DNA of 64,000 nucleotides from CAWHBO01 sp963827735 (GCA_963827735.1 CAWHBO010000008.1:138748-202747); one strand, 5' to 3'; positions 24,693 through 33,516 are shown, numbered from the stretch's first letter. The notes: generated by a model not told the origin, from the sequence alone. Program-made: numbers and translations.

Positions 24693-24796
24693 TACTCTAC
24701 CCCTGATGGGGCAGACCTTCACGAGAAGCTCGTATTAAATCTTATTAATAAAATTGTATTTATCTTATTTATCTTATTTATCTTTTTATTTATTAA

Positions 24797-25216
24797 TTAC
24801 TTCTTCTCCGCCTTAGCCCCATAACAGCTCCTTCCTTGTTTTCTGCCATCAACGCCTTGAGTATCATAAACGCCGCGCACAATCTTGTAACGAACACCTG
24901 GCAAATCTTTCGTACGTCCGCCTTTCAAAAGGATGATGGAATGCTCCTGCAAATTATGTCCCATACCGGGAATATATGCTGTAACTTCCATGCCGTTGGA
25001 AAGTCTGACACGCGCGATCTTACGTAAAGCGGAGTTAGGCTTTTTGGGAGTGGTGGTTGTAACTTTCAAACAAACCCCTCTCTTAAAAGGCGCTCCTCGT
25101 TTCAAATCTTTCCTCTTGCGGTGCAATGTATCCAAAGTTGACTGCAAAGCCGGAAATTTTGATTTTGATTTGGTCTGTTTTCTTCCCTTCTTAACCAATT
25201 GGTTTACTGTAGGCAT
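24797..25216 (-). CDS. rpsL: Ribosomal protein S12 (uS12)
   Basis: Decoding-centre protein. 139 residues: MPTVNQLVKKGRK start, TPKKPNSALRKIARVRLSNG, and GHNLQEHSIILLKGGRTKDLPGVRYKIVRG. The lysines equivalent to the classic streptomycin-resistance positions (TPKKPNS and RTKDLPG) are wild type. First gene of the str operon, with a good promoter 100 bp upstream. Confidence 0.98.
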   Translation of the reverse strand: MPTVNQLVKKGRKQTKSKSKFPALQSTLDTLHRKRKDLKRGAPFKRGVCLKVTTTTPKKPNSALRKIARVRLSNGMEVTAYIPGMGHNLQEHSIILLKGGRTKDLPGVRYKIVRGVYDTQGVDGRKQGRSCYGAKAEKK

Positions 25217-25268
25217 AAAGAATTTAATGTCGCAAACTGCGAATTTATTTAATATTATTTAATATTTA

Positions 25269-25297
25269 ACAAAAACAACCCCGTTATAAGCAGGGTA
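25269..25297 (-). terminator. Terminator-like hairpin in the rpsL leader
   Basis: On the minus strand ACCC (25,293-25,296) can pair with GGGT (25,279-25,282) around CTTATAAC, followed by TTGTTTTTGTT. It lies between the promoter at 25,322-25,350 and rpsL, where attenuation of the str operon would occur. The stem is short, so this is tentative. Confidence 0.35.
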
Positions 25298-25321
25298 TCT
25301 TTTATATTTAGTGGCTTTTAT

Positions 25322-25350
25322 AATTTATCAAAAAGACGCAGATAAGTCAA
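25322..25350 (-). promoter_or_regulatory. Predicted promoter of the str operon (rpsL)
   Basis: Minus strand: -35 TTGACT (25,345-25,350), 17-bp spacer, -10 TAAATT (25,322-25,327). About 105 bp upstream of rpsL and immediately downstream of the large inverted repeat that ends the neighbouring gene. Confidence 0.6.
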
Positions 25351-25376
25351 GTGCGTACGCTGATGTTTATTTAGCC

Positions 25377-25459
25377 AATCCGAATCTACAAATTAATCCG
25401 AATATTACAAACATTTATTTTTTGTAATATTCGGATTAAAATTTGTATTATTCGGATTG
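25377..25459. repeat. Large near-perfect inverted repeat (family G)
   Basis: Arm 25,377-25,411 (AATCCGAATCTACAAATTAA...) is mirrored by arm 25,422-25,459 with only a 3-base insertion and a mismatch; the loop is about 10 nt. Two AATCCGAAT words per arm. It lies just downstream of the site-2 protease gene and upstream of the str promoter, so it could terminate one transcript before the next starts. Confidence 0.8.
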
Positions 25460-25490
25460 TCACCTGAATTAACAAATTCGCTGAATATGA

Positions 25491-26093
25491 CTAGCCTCCT
25501 ACGATCACCTTATATAAAAACTCAATCACCGGAATCAACAAAGGAAACCCGATAACAATAAATATTATTACCAAAAACATGCCATATCTTTCCAAGTTTA
25601 ACAGTTTCATTTGAACATTATAAGGCAAAAAAGCGGCCAAAACTTTTGAGCCGTCAAGCGGCGGGATGGGCACCAAGTTAAATATCGCTAACAATAGATT
25701 AATCTGCACAATGATTGACAAAAATGTACCCCAAACCTGGTTTCCAAATGGAAAAAACCTTAAAACTAAGCCAAAAAAAATGGCTGTAACGACATTCCCC
25801 AAAGGACCGGCCGCCGCCACTTTCGCAGCACCCCATTTCTTGTCCCGGAGCATATCCGGCCGAAATGGGACTGGTTTTGCCCACCCGAAAACAATCCCGG
25901 TTCCGCTTAAGACCAGCATAAAAGGCAAAATTATGGAACCGAACAGATCAATATGCGGTATGGGATTAAGCGTCAGGCGCCCGGCCTCCTCGGCTGTCGG
26001 ATCCCCAAGCTCATTCGCCATCCAGCCGTGCATATACTCATGGATGATGGCGGAAAAGACCAAGACGATTATTTCAAATATTATTATTTGCAT
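25491..26093 (-). CDS. Site-2 protease family (M50) membrane metalloprotease
   Basis: Intramembrane zinc protease. 200 residues. The HEYMH (HExxH) motif is in the first TM helix region (FSAIIHEYMHGWMANELGDPTAEEAGRLTLNP), and the third ligand is in NLVPIPPLDGSKVLAAFLP. Five or so hydrophobic helices. It belongs to the short rhomboid-like S2P group without a PDZ domain. Substrate unknown. Start ATG 26,093. Confidence 0.92.
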   Translation of the reverse strand: MQIIIFEIIVLVFSAIIHEYMHGWMANELGDPTAEEAGRLTLNPIPHIDLFGSIILPFMLVLSGTGIVFGWAKPVPFRPDMLRDKKWGAAKVAAAGPLGNVVTAIFFGLVLRFFPFGNQVWGTFLSIIVQINLLLAIFNLVPIPPLDGSKVLAAFLPYNVQMKLLNLERYGMFLVIIFIVIGFPLLIPVIEFLYKVIVGG

Positions 26094-26148
26094 ATATTTT
26101 ATGTAGCAACAAATTAATCTTATAAAATATGAACATTATAGCTTTTAA

Positions 26149-26300
26149 AAATACAAATAACAAATTCCAAATTACAAATAAATCCTAAATTCAAAATATC
26201 AAATTCAAAACTTATTCATGTGATACTTGGCTTATAAGATGTTTTGAATTTGTTTTTTTGAATTTATTTGTAATTTGGAATTTGCTATTTGAAATTTATA
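26149..26300. repeat. Inverted repeat 'AAATTCCAAATTACAAA', family B (copy 1)
   Basis: Left arm CAAATTCCAAATTACAAAT-type words (26,156-26,215) and right arm GAATTTATTTGTAATTTGG-type words (26,255-26,300) are imperfect complements around 26,230. It fills the divergent gap between the protease gene and rpmB. Other copies at 34.4, 49.1, 50.1 and 51.1 kb. Confidence 0.75.
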
Positions 26301-26321
26301 TTAAGTTAATCTTACCATATC

Positions 26322-26350
26322 TTGCATTTTTTTGTAAATCGTGATATTAT
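26322..26350 (+). promoter_or_regulatory. Predicted promoter of rpmB
   Basis: -35 TTGCAT (26,322-26,327), 17-bp spacer starting with six T, -10 TATTAT (26,345-26,350). About 50 bp upstream of the rpmB ATG. Confidence 0.65.
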
Positions 26351-26402
26351 TTATTTTGTATTTAAAAAATATATTAACTATTATTTTTTCAAACAAATCA
26401 AT

Positions 26403-26576
26403 ATGGCAAAAGCATGTGATGTATGCGGTCGCGGCTCAACGAAAGGAGCTTCCAGATCCCATTCCAATATCAAAACAATCAAACGCCAGAACATAAATCT
26501 GCAAAGCAAAAAAGTTGACGGAAAAAGAAGCGCTGTCTGCACCAAGTGCATAAAGACGATGGCTAAGACCAAATAA
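26403..26576 (+). CDS. rpmB: Ribosomal protein L28 (bL28), zinc-binding form
   Basis: 57 residues from ATG 26,403: MAKACDVCGRGSTKGASRSHSNIKTIKRQNINLQ, ending CTKCIKTMAKTK. Two Cys pairs (CDVC, CTKC) give the zinc-binding version. The frame is open upstream but without family similarity. Monocistronic, with its own promoter and terminator. Confidence 0.95.
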   Translation: MAKACDVCGRGSTKGASRSHSNIKTIKRQNINLQSKKVDGKRSAVCTKCIKTMAKTK

Positions 26577-26595
26577 ATTTAAATTCCATACAAAT

Positions 26596-26633
26596 CAAAC
26601 GCCCTGTCCGCATGTTGCGGAACAGGGCGTTTG
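26596..26633. terminator. Strong bidirectional terminator after rpmB
   Basis: caaacgccctgt-ccgca (26,596-26,612) pairs with tgcgg-a-acagggcgtttg (26,616-26,633) around a 3-nt loop, with only one bulged base. It separates rpmB (plus) from the converging response-regulator transcript (minus). Confidence 0.9.
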
Positions 26634-26651
26634 ATTTTAGAGGCAAAAAAT

Positions 26652-26759
26652 TCAAAATGAGTTTAAGGCAAAAAAAAGCAATGTGATTATGATGACATGG
26701 ACCGCAAAAAACTTTATAAAGCTGATGCCTGGCTTGTTTGAATCAAACAACATAAGCAT
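26652..26759 (-). CDS. Possible small single-pass membrane protein (35 aa)
   Basis: A short reading frame 27 bp after the response-regulator gene: MLMLFDSNKPGISFIKFF then a hydrophobic helix VHVIIITLLFFALNSF. Two in-frame ATGs (26,759 and 26,753). The start lies over a small hairpin (ttgtttga/tcaaacaa at 26,734-26,750). No homologue recognised; coding is a guess from position and hydrophobic pattern. Confidence 0.3.
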   Translation of the reverse strand: MLMLFDSNKPGISFIKFFAVHVIIITLLFFALNSF

Positions 26760-26786
26760 GATTTCAGTTAAACAATAACAAAACGT

Positions 26787-27167
26787 TTAAATCCCGAGTT
26801 TGGTCCTAACCATTTGCACAACTTCATCCAGGCGCCAATCAGTCTTTACCAAAAAATCATAAACACCGTACTTCGCCGCCTCTGACACGTGTTCAGGATC
26901 GCTTAAGTTCGTCAGCATGATGATTGGAACATCTTTTCCCCATTTGGCGTTTTCCCTTATCTTCTTGATCACCCCGAGCCCGTCCAATTTGGGCATAATG
27001 ATATCCAGCATGAGCAAATCCGGCTTTTCTTTCAAGGCCAATTTTACCCCCTCTTCGCCGTCGGATGCCGTAAAAACTTCAAAACCTTCTTGCTTGAATT
27101 TACTTTCCAGCGCGTTCAGCATGGCGATTTCATCTTCCACGAATAAAATTTTTTTTATTTCGGCCAT
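26787..27167 (-). CDS. Single-domain response regulator (CheY-like receiver)
   Basis: 126 residues, receiver domain only. Seen: acidic pocket FVEDE near the N-terminus, phospho-acceptor Asp in LLMLDIIMPKLDG, Thr/Ser in IIMLTN, and Lys in FLVKTD. No output domain, so it probably acts by protein contact. It follows the histidine kinase gene by 45 bp, forming a two-component pair. Confidence 0.93.
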   Translation of the reverse strand: MAEIKKILFVEDEIAMLNALESKFKQEGFEVFTASDGEEGVKLALKEKPDLLMLDIIMPKLDGLGVIKKIRENAKWGKDVPIIMLTNLSDPEHVSEAAKYGVYDFLVKTDWRLDEVVQMVRTKLGI

Positions 27168-27212
27168 ATGTTTAGGCTTGCTTTATGCTTTCAGAGGCAC
27201 AAGGCAAACAAA

Positions 27213-28367
27213 TTATTTTAAGCTTGATAATTTTTTTGTTCCGAGCTTTGGTTTCATGCCCTTAAGCGGGATCGTGATGTTGATGGTGGTTCCTCGATTG
27301 CGCTTGTCCAGCGGGATGTCGGAATTTTTCTGCTCCTCTTTCAAAAGGATATCCAAACTCGGGGAAACAAACCAGATCTTGCCGCCGGATTTTTCAATCA
27401 CCGCCTTCACAATATACAAACCGAGTCCGGTGCCGTCAGCATCGATTTTTTTTGCTAAGGCGCCCCGGAATAACTTTAAAAAAATGTTTGGCTGTTCTTC
27501 CCTGGGAATCCCGATTCCGTTATCGGAGATTTTTATAAAAATATCTTTTTCCGTCTTTTTTATGGTAATTCTGATAATCCCCTTTTCCGGGGTATACTTG
27601 ATGGCATTGGCGAAGATATTTTCAAAAACAATTTTGGTAAGCCGAGGGTCAAGATTAATTCTGGGAAATTTATCATAAATCTTTTCCACTTTCAATTTTT
27701 TCTTTTCAATTTCCGACAAAAATTTTCCCAAGGCCGATTCCGCGCGCTCAATTATATCAGTCGGCTCCGGTTCAATTGAAAAAGTTCCGACATCAATCCG
27801 CGAAACATCAAGCAGGGCGTTAACCAGCCCGATCAGCCTTTCATTGCTGGAATACACCTCTTCCAAATATTTTTTCTGTTCAGGATTAACATCCCCCGCG
27901 TCTCCGCATCGCAGGAAATCAACATACCATTTTATGATGGAAAGCGGCGTGCGCAGCTGATGGGACGCCAAAGCGACAAAATCAGTCTTCGCCTGCCGCA
28001 ATTCCAGATGAGTGGAAACATCCTGGGCAATCCCGGTTTTCAATCTGCTGATCAAGCCATTTATGGCAATTGACAGTTGTCCAATCTCATCTCTGCCTTT
28101 GACCATGATTTCTTTGGACAAGTTTCCCGCCGCCATTTCTTCCACCTTGAAGGTCAGGTCCATGATCCTCTTGGAAAAATTATGGCTCAAAACATAAGTA
28201 AGGGAAAAACAAACCGCATATATGAAATTACCAAGAATCAAAAGATCAACCAGCGATCCTCCCATGATGTATTTCGCCAAAAAAAATACCAGGGTGCTGA
28301 AAATAAAAACGACGGACAATATCTTGTCTGACAAAGTAAATGTTAAAAATTTTTTCTTGACCAGCAT
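27213..28367 (-). CDS. Membrane sensor histidine kinase (HAMP-HisKA-HATPase)
   Basis: 384 residues: two N-terminal TM helices (about 12-32 and 38-62) with almost no extracytoplasmic loop, HAMP (about 63-118), H-box LASHQLRTPLSIIKW, N-box ENIFANAIKYTPEKG, G1 DNGIGIPREE and G2 GTGLGLYIVKAV. With so little outside domain it likely senses membrane or internal state. Paired with the downstream response regulator. Confidence 0.94.
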   Translation of the reverse strand: MLVKKKFLTFTLSDKILSVVFIFSTLVFFLAKYIMGGSLVDLLILGNFIYAVCFSLTYVLSHNFSKRIMDLTFKVEEMAAGNLSKEIMVKGRDEIGQLSIAINGLISRLKTGIAQDVSTHLELRQAKTDFVALASHQLRTPLSIIKWYVDFLRCGDAGDVNPEQKKYLEEVYSSNERLIGLVNALLDVSRIDVGTFSIEPEPTDIIERAESALGKFLSEIEKKKLKVEKIYDKFPRINLDPRLTKIVFENIFANAIKYTPEKGIIRITIKKTEKDIFIKISDNGIGIPREEQPNIFLKLFRGALAKKIDADGTGLGLYIVKAVIEKSGGKIWFVSPSLDILLKEEQKNSDIPLDKRNRGTTINITIPLKGMKPKLGTKKLSSLK

Positions 28368-28406
28368 GATGTGATTGTATCAAAAAAAATTAAAATATAC
28401 AAAAAA

Positions 28407-29762
28407 TCAGAGTTTCATCATTACACTTACGGCTTCTTCCAGGTTTTTCACTTTTACGGTTTCTATTCCGCTGCCCGATTCCTTGACAGCGGGAATAAGG
28501 GCTTTTTTATAACCGATTTTTTCCGCGGCGTAAAGACGCTCTTTTAATTTGGCAACCGGCCTGATCTCTCCGCCCAACCCAACTTCGCCGATCACAATGA
28601 TATCTTTCTTGATCACCTGGGAATAAAGCGAAGATGCGATTGAAAGGCAGACAGCCAAATCCAGGGACGGATCGCTGATCTTAAGCCCGCCGGCGACATT
28701 GAGAATCACATCCTGGTTTATCAGGTTTATCTTTGTTCGCTTGGAAAGCACAGCCGCCAAAACCTGCAAGCGATTCAGGTCAAATCCGGAAGTTTTTCTT
28801 TGCGGATACCCAAACACAGTTCTTGTAACCAGCGCTTGGATTTCCAAAAAAAACGGCCGGCTGCCTTCCATAACGGCGGAGAGAACCGAACCGGTCGTCT
28901 CTTGCCTATCCGGATCAATGAACACTGCGCTCGGATCTTTTACTTCTCTCATGCCGGCCCCCGTCATCTCAAATATTCCAATTTCGCTTACCGCGCCAAA
29001 ACGATTTTTCTGAGCCCTGAGAATTCTGAAATCACCGTTCTTTTGCGATTCCAAATTTATGACTGCGTCAACGATATGTTCCAAAGTTTTCGGACCAGCG
29101 ACTTGCCCGTCTTTTGTTATGTGCCCGACCAGAATGATAACGATATCCTCTTGCTTGGCCAGCTCAAGAAAACTGATGGTTGACGCTCGGATCTGACTCA
29201 CGCTTCCCGCCTCTCCTTCCACCAAAGAAGAATAGACCGTTTGAATTGAATCCACAATCGCTAAGTCGGGTTTTTCTTTTTTTAAAACATTTACGATCTT
29301 TTCCACATTGGTTTCCTGGACAAACGCGATCTTTTCCAAATTGCACCCGAGTCTTTCAAACCGGCTTTTTATCTGCAAGGCTGATTCTTCACCGCTGGAA
29401 TAAATCGTCTTGTTCTCTTTGCCGCTGATCTTGTCCGCGATTTGAGCCAAAATGGTAGATTTTCCGATTCCCGGCTCTCCGGACAAAAGAATCAACGACC
29501 CGGGAACAAATCCGCCGCCAAGCACGCGATCAACTTCTTCAATGTTCGTTTTTATCCTTTTCTGATCACCCGCTTTCAAGGTGCTGAGATTTATGATTTC
29601 CGCAGAACTGATCTTATCAATCATTTTTTTATCTCCTTCTTTCCTATCAACAATTTCTTCTTTAAGCGTCCCCCAGCTCCCGCACTCCAAACACCGCCCA
29701 TTCCATTTGGAAGACTGAGCGCCGCAGGTAGAGCATGCATATACGCTGGTTATTTTTGGCAT
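28407..29762 (-). CDS. radA: DNA repair protein RadA
   Basis: RecA-like ATPase that drives branch migration in recombination. 451 residues: N-terminal zinc finger YACSTCGAQSSKWNGRCLECGSW, Walker A GEPGIGKST, the RadA-specific KNRFG motif (RAQKNRFGAVSEIG), and a C-terminal Lon-like domain (IGEVGLGGEIRPV). Complete length. Upstream of the kinase gene in the same orientation. Confidence 0.97.
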   Translation of the reverse strand: MPKITSVYACSTCGAQSSKWNGRCLECGSWGTLKEEIVDRKEGDKKMIDKISSAEIINLSTLKAGDQKRIKTNIEEVDRVLGGGFVPGSLILLSGEPGIGKSTILAQIADKISGKENKTIYSSGEESALQIKSRFERLGCNLEKIAFVQETNVEKIVNVLKKEKPDLAIVDSIQTVYSSLVEGEAGSVSQIRASTISFLELAKQEDIVIILVGHITKDGQVAGPKTLEHIVDAVINLESQKNGDFRILRAQKNRFGAVSEIGIFEMTGAGMREVKDPSAVFIDPDRQETTGSVLSAVMEGSRPFFLEIQALVTRTVFGYPQRKTSGFDLNRLQVLAAVLSKRTKINLINQDVILNVAGGLKISDPSLDLAVCLSIASSLYSQVIKKDIIVIGEVGLGGEIRPVAKLKERLYAAEKIGYKKALIPAVKESGSGIETVKVKNLEEAVSVMMKL

Positions 29763-29803
29763 AACTTTTTCGTTTAAATAATCTTACTAAACGTAATTGG
29801 GAC

Positions 29804-29910
29804 AAATATTCAATATCCAATACCCATTCAATATTCAATAAATTAATAATCAATGGATATTTAAATATTGAATATTGAATGAATATTGATTATTGAATAT
29901 TGAATATTTT
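29804..29910. repeat. AT-rich inverted repeat, family A (copy 3)
   Basis: AATATTCAATATCCAATACC words on the left are mirrored by GGATATTTAAATATTGAAT and GATTATTGAATATTGAA words on the right. Located between the DsbA-like gene (its stop is 18 bp away) and radA. Confidence 0.75.
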
Positions 29911-29927
29911 TATTTTTTTGCCAAATT

Positions 29928-30677
29928 TTATTTTGTTTTGCCCAACTCTCCCTCCACCATCCCCCTAAGTTCCTCATACGAAACCTCCCCCATCACTTCT
30001 TTATCATTGACATAAATGAACGGTATGCCGACGATTCCGAGGGCGTCTGCCTCTTCCATGTTATCTTCTACCGATTGCGCGGTTTCTTGTTTTGTATAAC
30101 ATTTTTTAAACTCTTTGCCGTTCAGATCCAATTCTCCGGCTATTGCATAAAAATCATCTTCCCGAGCCTCTTCGGCGACAGCAAATAGAGCATCATGAAA
30201 CTGCCAAAATTTCCCTTGAGCCAAAGCACAGCGTCCGGCAATCGCGGATTTATATGAAATTGAATTCTTGTCATTTTCCGGATAATCTTTCCAAATCAGA
30301 CGGACTTGAGTTGTATAATCTGTGACGATTTTTTTTAATATCCGCTCTTGCGATTCGCAAAACGTGCAGGTAAAGTCAGAAAAATAAACAATCGTTACCG
30401 GCGCTATCTCACTGCCAAACCAAGGATCGTTTTTTGATATTATCGGTCCTTTCAATATGTCTTTAAGCGTGGGGTTTTTCGTAATATATGGATCGTCATT
30501 TTTAAAATCATCGTTTAAATAATATTTATCAGAATTTACTCTTGCGACTGCCTCATCATTGCTCTCAAGACGCGGCCATAAAACAATATAAATAAAACCA
30601 AAAACCAAAAAAGCCACAAGAGATATGGCTATAAAAATTATCATCGGCAAATTTTCTTTTCTTATTTTCATAAACAT
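29928..30677 (-). CDS. Membrane-anchored DsbA-like thiol oxidoreductase
   Basis: 249 residues. N-terminal signal anchor (about 12-32, FIAISLVAFLVFGFIYIVLW), then a thioredoxin-like DsbA fold: VTIVYFSDFTCTFCESQERIL with CxxC = CTFC, a helical insertion, and the cis-proline loop GIVGIPFIYVND. Likely forms or isomerises disulfides outside the membrane. It shares a cluster with a giant cysteine-rich secreted protein, a plausible substrate (inference). Two ATGs (30,677 and 30,671) are possible. Confidence 0.88.
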   Translation of the reverse strand: MFMKIRKENLPMIIFIAISLVAFLVFGFIYIVLWPRLESNDEAVARVNSDKYYLNDDFKNDDPYITKNPTLKDILKGPIISKNDPWFGSEIAPVTIVYFSDFTCTFCESQERILKKIVTDYTTQVRLIWKDYPENDKNSISYKSAIAGRCALAQGKFWQFHDALFAVAEEAREDDFYAIAGELDLNGKEFKKCYTKQETAQSVEDNMEEADALGIVGIPFIYVNDKEVMGEVSYEELRGMVEGELGKTK

Positions 30678-30684
30678 GGGGATT

Positions 30685-30760
30685 TTCGCTGATTACCCTG
30701 ATATCGCTGATTGCACTGAAATATATCAGCGATATCAGCGCCATCAGCGTAATCAGCGAA
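30685..30760. repeat. Inverted repeat 'TTCGCTGATTAC', family E (copy 2)
   Basis: TTCGCTGATTACCCTGATATCG is mirrored by CGATATC...GCGTAATCAGCGAA; the whole element can fold. It starts 2 bases after the TAA stop of the VirB8-like gene on the minus strand. Further pieces at 19.1, 40.9 and 56.9 kb. Confidence 0.75.
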
Positions 30761-30762
30761 CT

Positions 30763-31434
30763 TTAAGACTCGTTCCAATACGCCGAATCAACTTTCCAGG
30801 CGCCATTCTCTTTTTTGAAAGTGATCAAAATGTTTTGAGAAAAAGCGTTGGATACATTTATCCTGGTATTTCTGGCTTCCTGGCGGCGGGTTGACACCAT
30901 CACTTCCGCATACCCGGTATCATCGTCATATTTTTTCAAATCTTCCTTGATGGCTTTGGTGGTAATCCCGAAATATATGGAAGAATCAGTTGATGCGACT
31001 CTCTGGCTCTTAACATACTCATCTGCCCACTTCCTCATTTTTTCCGTCATAAACATCTTCAAATCAATAACATTGCTGAAATTTGACTGATTGGAATAGC
31101 TGCCGAAGCGCTCAGAAAAAGACGCGGACATTCTGATCAGATCATCTTTTTCCGAATAAACTTTTACAGTTTTATCATCAAGGGTGTTTTCCTCTGCCTG
31201 GTTGTTTTGAGGAATCTCCGCTGTGATGGTTTTGATTTCTTTGTTTTCAATTTTCGAAGGCGTTTGCGCTATGTTGTTCTGAGCGGTTGCGTCTGATGTA
31301 ACCGGCACGATTTCTTTTCTCCCAAAATTAAGCCAAGACGGAAACAGATTGTTCAGGAATAAAAAATATACGATTCCAGCCAAAGAAAAGAAACCTAAGA
31401 TTATAATGATGATACCGATTGCTTTTCTGTTCAT
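30763..31434 (-). CDS. Single-pass membrane protein, possibly VirB8/NTF2-like
   Basis: 223 residues. N-terminal TM helix (about 5-28), a polar linker, and a C-terminal domain of about 130 residues (SEKDDLIRMSASFSERFGSYSN to KKENGAWKVDSAYW) whose end pattern fits NTF2-like/VirB8 folds. Placed between VirB4 and the DsbA-like gene. Assignment rests on layout and fold pattern, so it is tentative. Confidence 0.65.
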   Translation of the reverse strand: MNRKAIGIIIIILGFFSLAGIVYFLFLNNLFPSWLNFGRKEIVPVTSDATAQNNIAQTPSKIENKEIKTITAEIPQNNQAEENTLDDKTVKVYSEKDDLIRMSASFSERFGSYSNQSNFSNVIDLKMFMTEKMRKWADEYVKSQRVASTDSSIYFGITTKAIKEDLKKYDDDTGYAEVMVSTRRQEARNTRINVSNAFSQNILITFKKENGAWKVDSAYWNES

Positions 31435-31460
31435 ATAATTAAACTTAAGATTACTATATG

Positions 31461-31605
31461 TGATGTTGGTATGACGCTAATATGCAAGGTATGACGCTAA
31501 TATGCGAATAAATGCTAATCTGCGAATTGCGAATAATTATTAGCAATTAGCGGCATTCGCATTTATTCGCATATTAGCGTCATACCTAGCGGATTAGCGT
31601 CACAT
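31461..31605. repeat. Inverted repeat 'GACGCTAATATGCGAAT', family C (copy 3)
   Basis: Left arm GACGCTAATATGCGAATAA and right arm TTATTCGCATATTAGCGTC are exact complements, with further words (TGCTAATCTGCGAATTGC / GCAATTAGCGGCATTCG). On the minus strand the VirB4 TAG stop is followed at once by ATGTGACGCTAATCCGCTA. Confidence 0.8.
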
Positions 31606-33516
31606 CTACCCGATATCCATATCCTCGTCACTTTTCGTATTGTTTCCGCGGGTTACTGCATTTTTTTCCTCCTCCGCTTCATCAAATTCTCTTTTTGCCT
31701 CCTCAATCTCCAAAAGCTGGCGCGGATCTGATGTTATCAATTGGTCTTCCGTGTATGAAGCGACAATCTTGATCGCGGCATGCTTGGCGCCGGCAAAAAA
31801 GATCCCCTCGCCCACCCCGCACTCCAGCAATAAATATTTTTCCCCTTCGGTCAAGGCGAAGGTTTTCTGGATCATATCAATGGCGGCGGTGGATTGTTTT
31901 AACAATAATTGCAAAGACGAGTTGGTGACAATTGCCTGACCGTAGGGCGATACGAGAAAGTCGTTCACATCCTGAGTGATTGTGGTTACACCCAGATAAT
32001 ATTTGCGGCAGCGCTTGACCAGAGCGTATATAAATTTCGCGCTGTCTTCATGCTGCATCAGCCACCAAGCTTCGTCAATCACAAGTATCCGGCGCTTCAT
32101 CTCGCTTCGGACGACATTCCAGATATAATTGATGATCGTATAAATCGCAATCGGCCTAAGCTCATCTTCCAAATCCCGGACGGAAAAACAAACCAGCTGA
32201 TTGTCCATCTCAACGTTCGTCGGGGAATTGAAAAGGCCGGCGAATGTTCCTTGTGTATATTTTCTTAAGCGTAAAGCCAGATCGGACCCGCCTTCCATAC
32301 CTTCCAAAATATCCTGAAAGTCCTGCATGACCGGGGCTTCAATCTTGGTCATATCGCTTTCCGGGGTGATATCTTTTTTAGCGTAAGTTTCAAGCAGTGC
32401 TCGGTCAACGATGGAATCCTCTTCGTGCGTAAGGTCCCCCAGCATCAGCTTAACCAGTCCTTTCATCGTGATAACGGCGCTGCGGATGATATCTCCGGGC
32501 TTGGCGTCGCCGCCGACCGAGCGCGGAAGATCAAAAGGATTTATTTTATTATCAGAAGAGAGCGATAAATTGATGTAAGTGCCGCCCACCGCATCAGATA
32601 AATGCTTATACTCATACTCCGGGTCAATGATGATAACCTCGGTTCCCATCATAAGCGAACGCAGCACTTCCAACTTGATGGCATAGCTTTTTCCGGCGCC
32701 GGATGTGGCGAACACGACCGTGTTGGCATTCTGAAGGCTGAAACGGTCAAAAAGAATAAGCGAATTGTTGTGGCGATTGATGCCGTATAAAATCCCGTTA
32801 TCGGTCGTAAGCTCAGAAGACATGAAAGGAAAAGAGGAAGCGATGGGAGAGGAATTCATGTTGAACGTGATATACAATTCGTCATTGCCGAGCGGCATGG
32901 TGGAGTTGAATCCCTGTTCAGCCTGATAAAAAACTTTTTTGGAATAGACCAGACGGGAACCGAAAATGTTCTCAATCTCACCGGTCATGCGGTTCAGTTC
33001 TTCTTTGGTGTCGGAGTAAATCGTTACATACAGCGCGAATTGGAAAAACTTTTCAATCCCCTGCGTCAAAGCGTCGCGCAAAGCTTCAATGTCCCTTAGC
33101 GCCGTTTCCCTAAGCGGATCGCGAGCGGCGCCTTTCTCGGCATCGGATATGATCTGCGCTTCCAGGGCGCCGACTTTCTTCTTTAATTGTTTTAATATCA
33201 CGGCGCTCTTGACCGGATAAAAAAACATGGACACGTCAAAAGTGGAGTTAAGATTGATGATCGGCGAAAACCAACCGACGCTGATATAGCGCGGATAATT
33301 TATGACAAAAATGGTCCGAACAAATTTATCCCCGAGTAGCAGCATGTTGGAATCCACCTTAAAGCTGGCCGGAGCGATCAGGTCTTTGATGGAAATCGTG
33401 CCCCGGCGGTAAGCCTTCTCTTCTTCAATATATTCCTTCGCAATTTCAACGGAGGTGTCAATGTTCTGGCCTTTCTCCGGTTTTGTGATTGGATTTTTTT
33501 TATTTAAATTGAACAT
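31606..33516 (-). CDS. VirB4/TraC-type secretion ATPase
   Basis: Energises type IV secretion or conjugation-like machines. 636 residues: N-terminal domain (1-230), Walker A ATSGAGKSYAIK (about 270), Walker B RILVIDEAWWLM (about 485), and a late motif TITQDVNDFL typical of VirB4. Strong match to VirB4-like proteins of CPR and Gram-positive bacteria. Downstream of PrgI and a VirB4-N-like gene, the expected neighbourhood. Confidence 0.92.
   Translation of the reverse strand: MFNLNKKNPITKPEKGQNIDTSVEIAKEYIEEEKAYRRGTISIKDLIAPASFKVDSNMLLLGDKFVRTIFVINYPRYISVGWFSPIINLNSTFDVSMFFYPVKSAVILKQLKKKVGALEAQIISDAEKGAARDPLRETALRDIEALRDALTQGIEKFFQFALYVTIYSDTKEELNRMTGEIENIFGSRLVYSKKVFYQAEQGFNSTMPLGNDELYITFNMNSSPIASSFPFMSSELTTDNGILYGINRHNNSLILFDRFSLQNANTVVFATSGAGKSYAIKLEVLRSLMMGTEVIIIDPEYEYKHLSDAVGGTYINLSLSSDNKINPFDLPRSVGGDAKPGDIIRSAVITMKGLVKLMLGDLTHEEDSIVDRALLETYAKKDITPESDMTKIEAPVMQDFQDILEGMEGGSDLALRLRKYTQGTFAGLFNSPTNVEMDNQLVCFSVRDLEDELRPIAIYTIINYIWNVVRSEMKRRILVIDEAWWLMQHEDSAKFIYALVKRCRKYYLGVTTITQDVNDFLVSPYGQAIVTNSSLQLLLKQSTAAIDMIQKTFALTEGEKYLLLECGVGEGIFFAGAKHAAIKIVASYTEDQLITSDPRQLLEIEEAKREFDEAEEEKNAVTRGNNTKSDEDMDIG

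Noticed and set aside
26700..26786. Possible tRNA or small RNA in the gap after the response regulator
   Set aside because: No cloverleaf or T-loop consensus; only a short hairpin and the 35-codon frame are visible.
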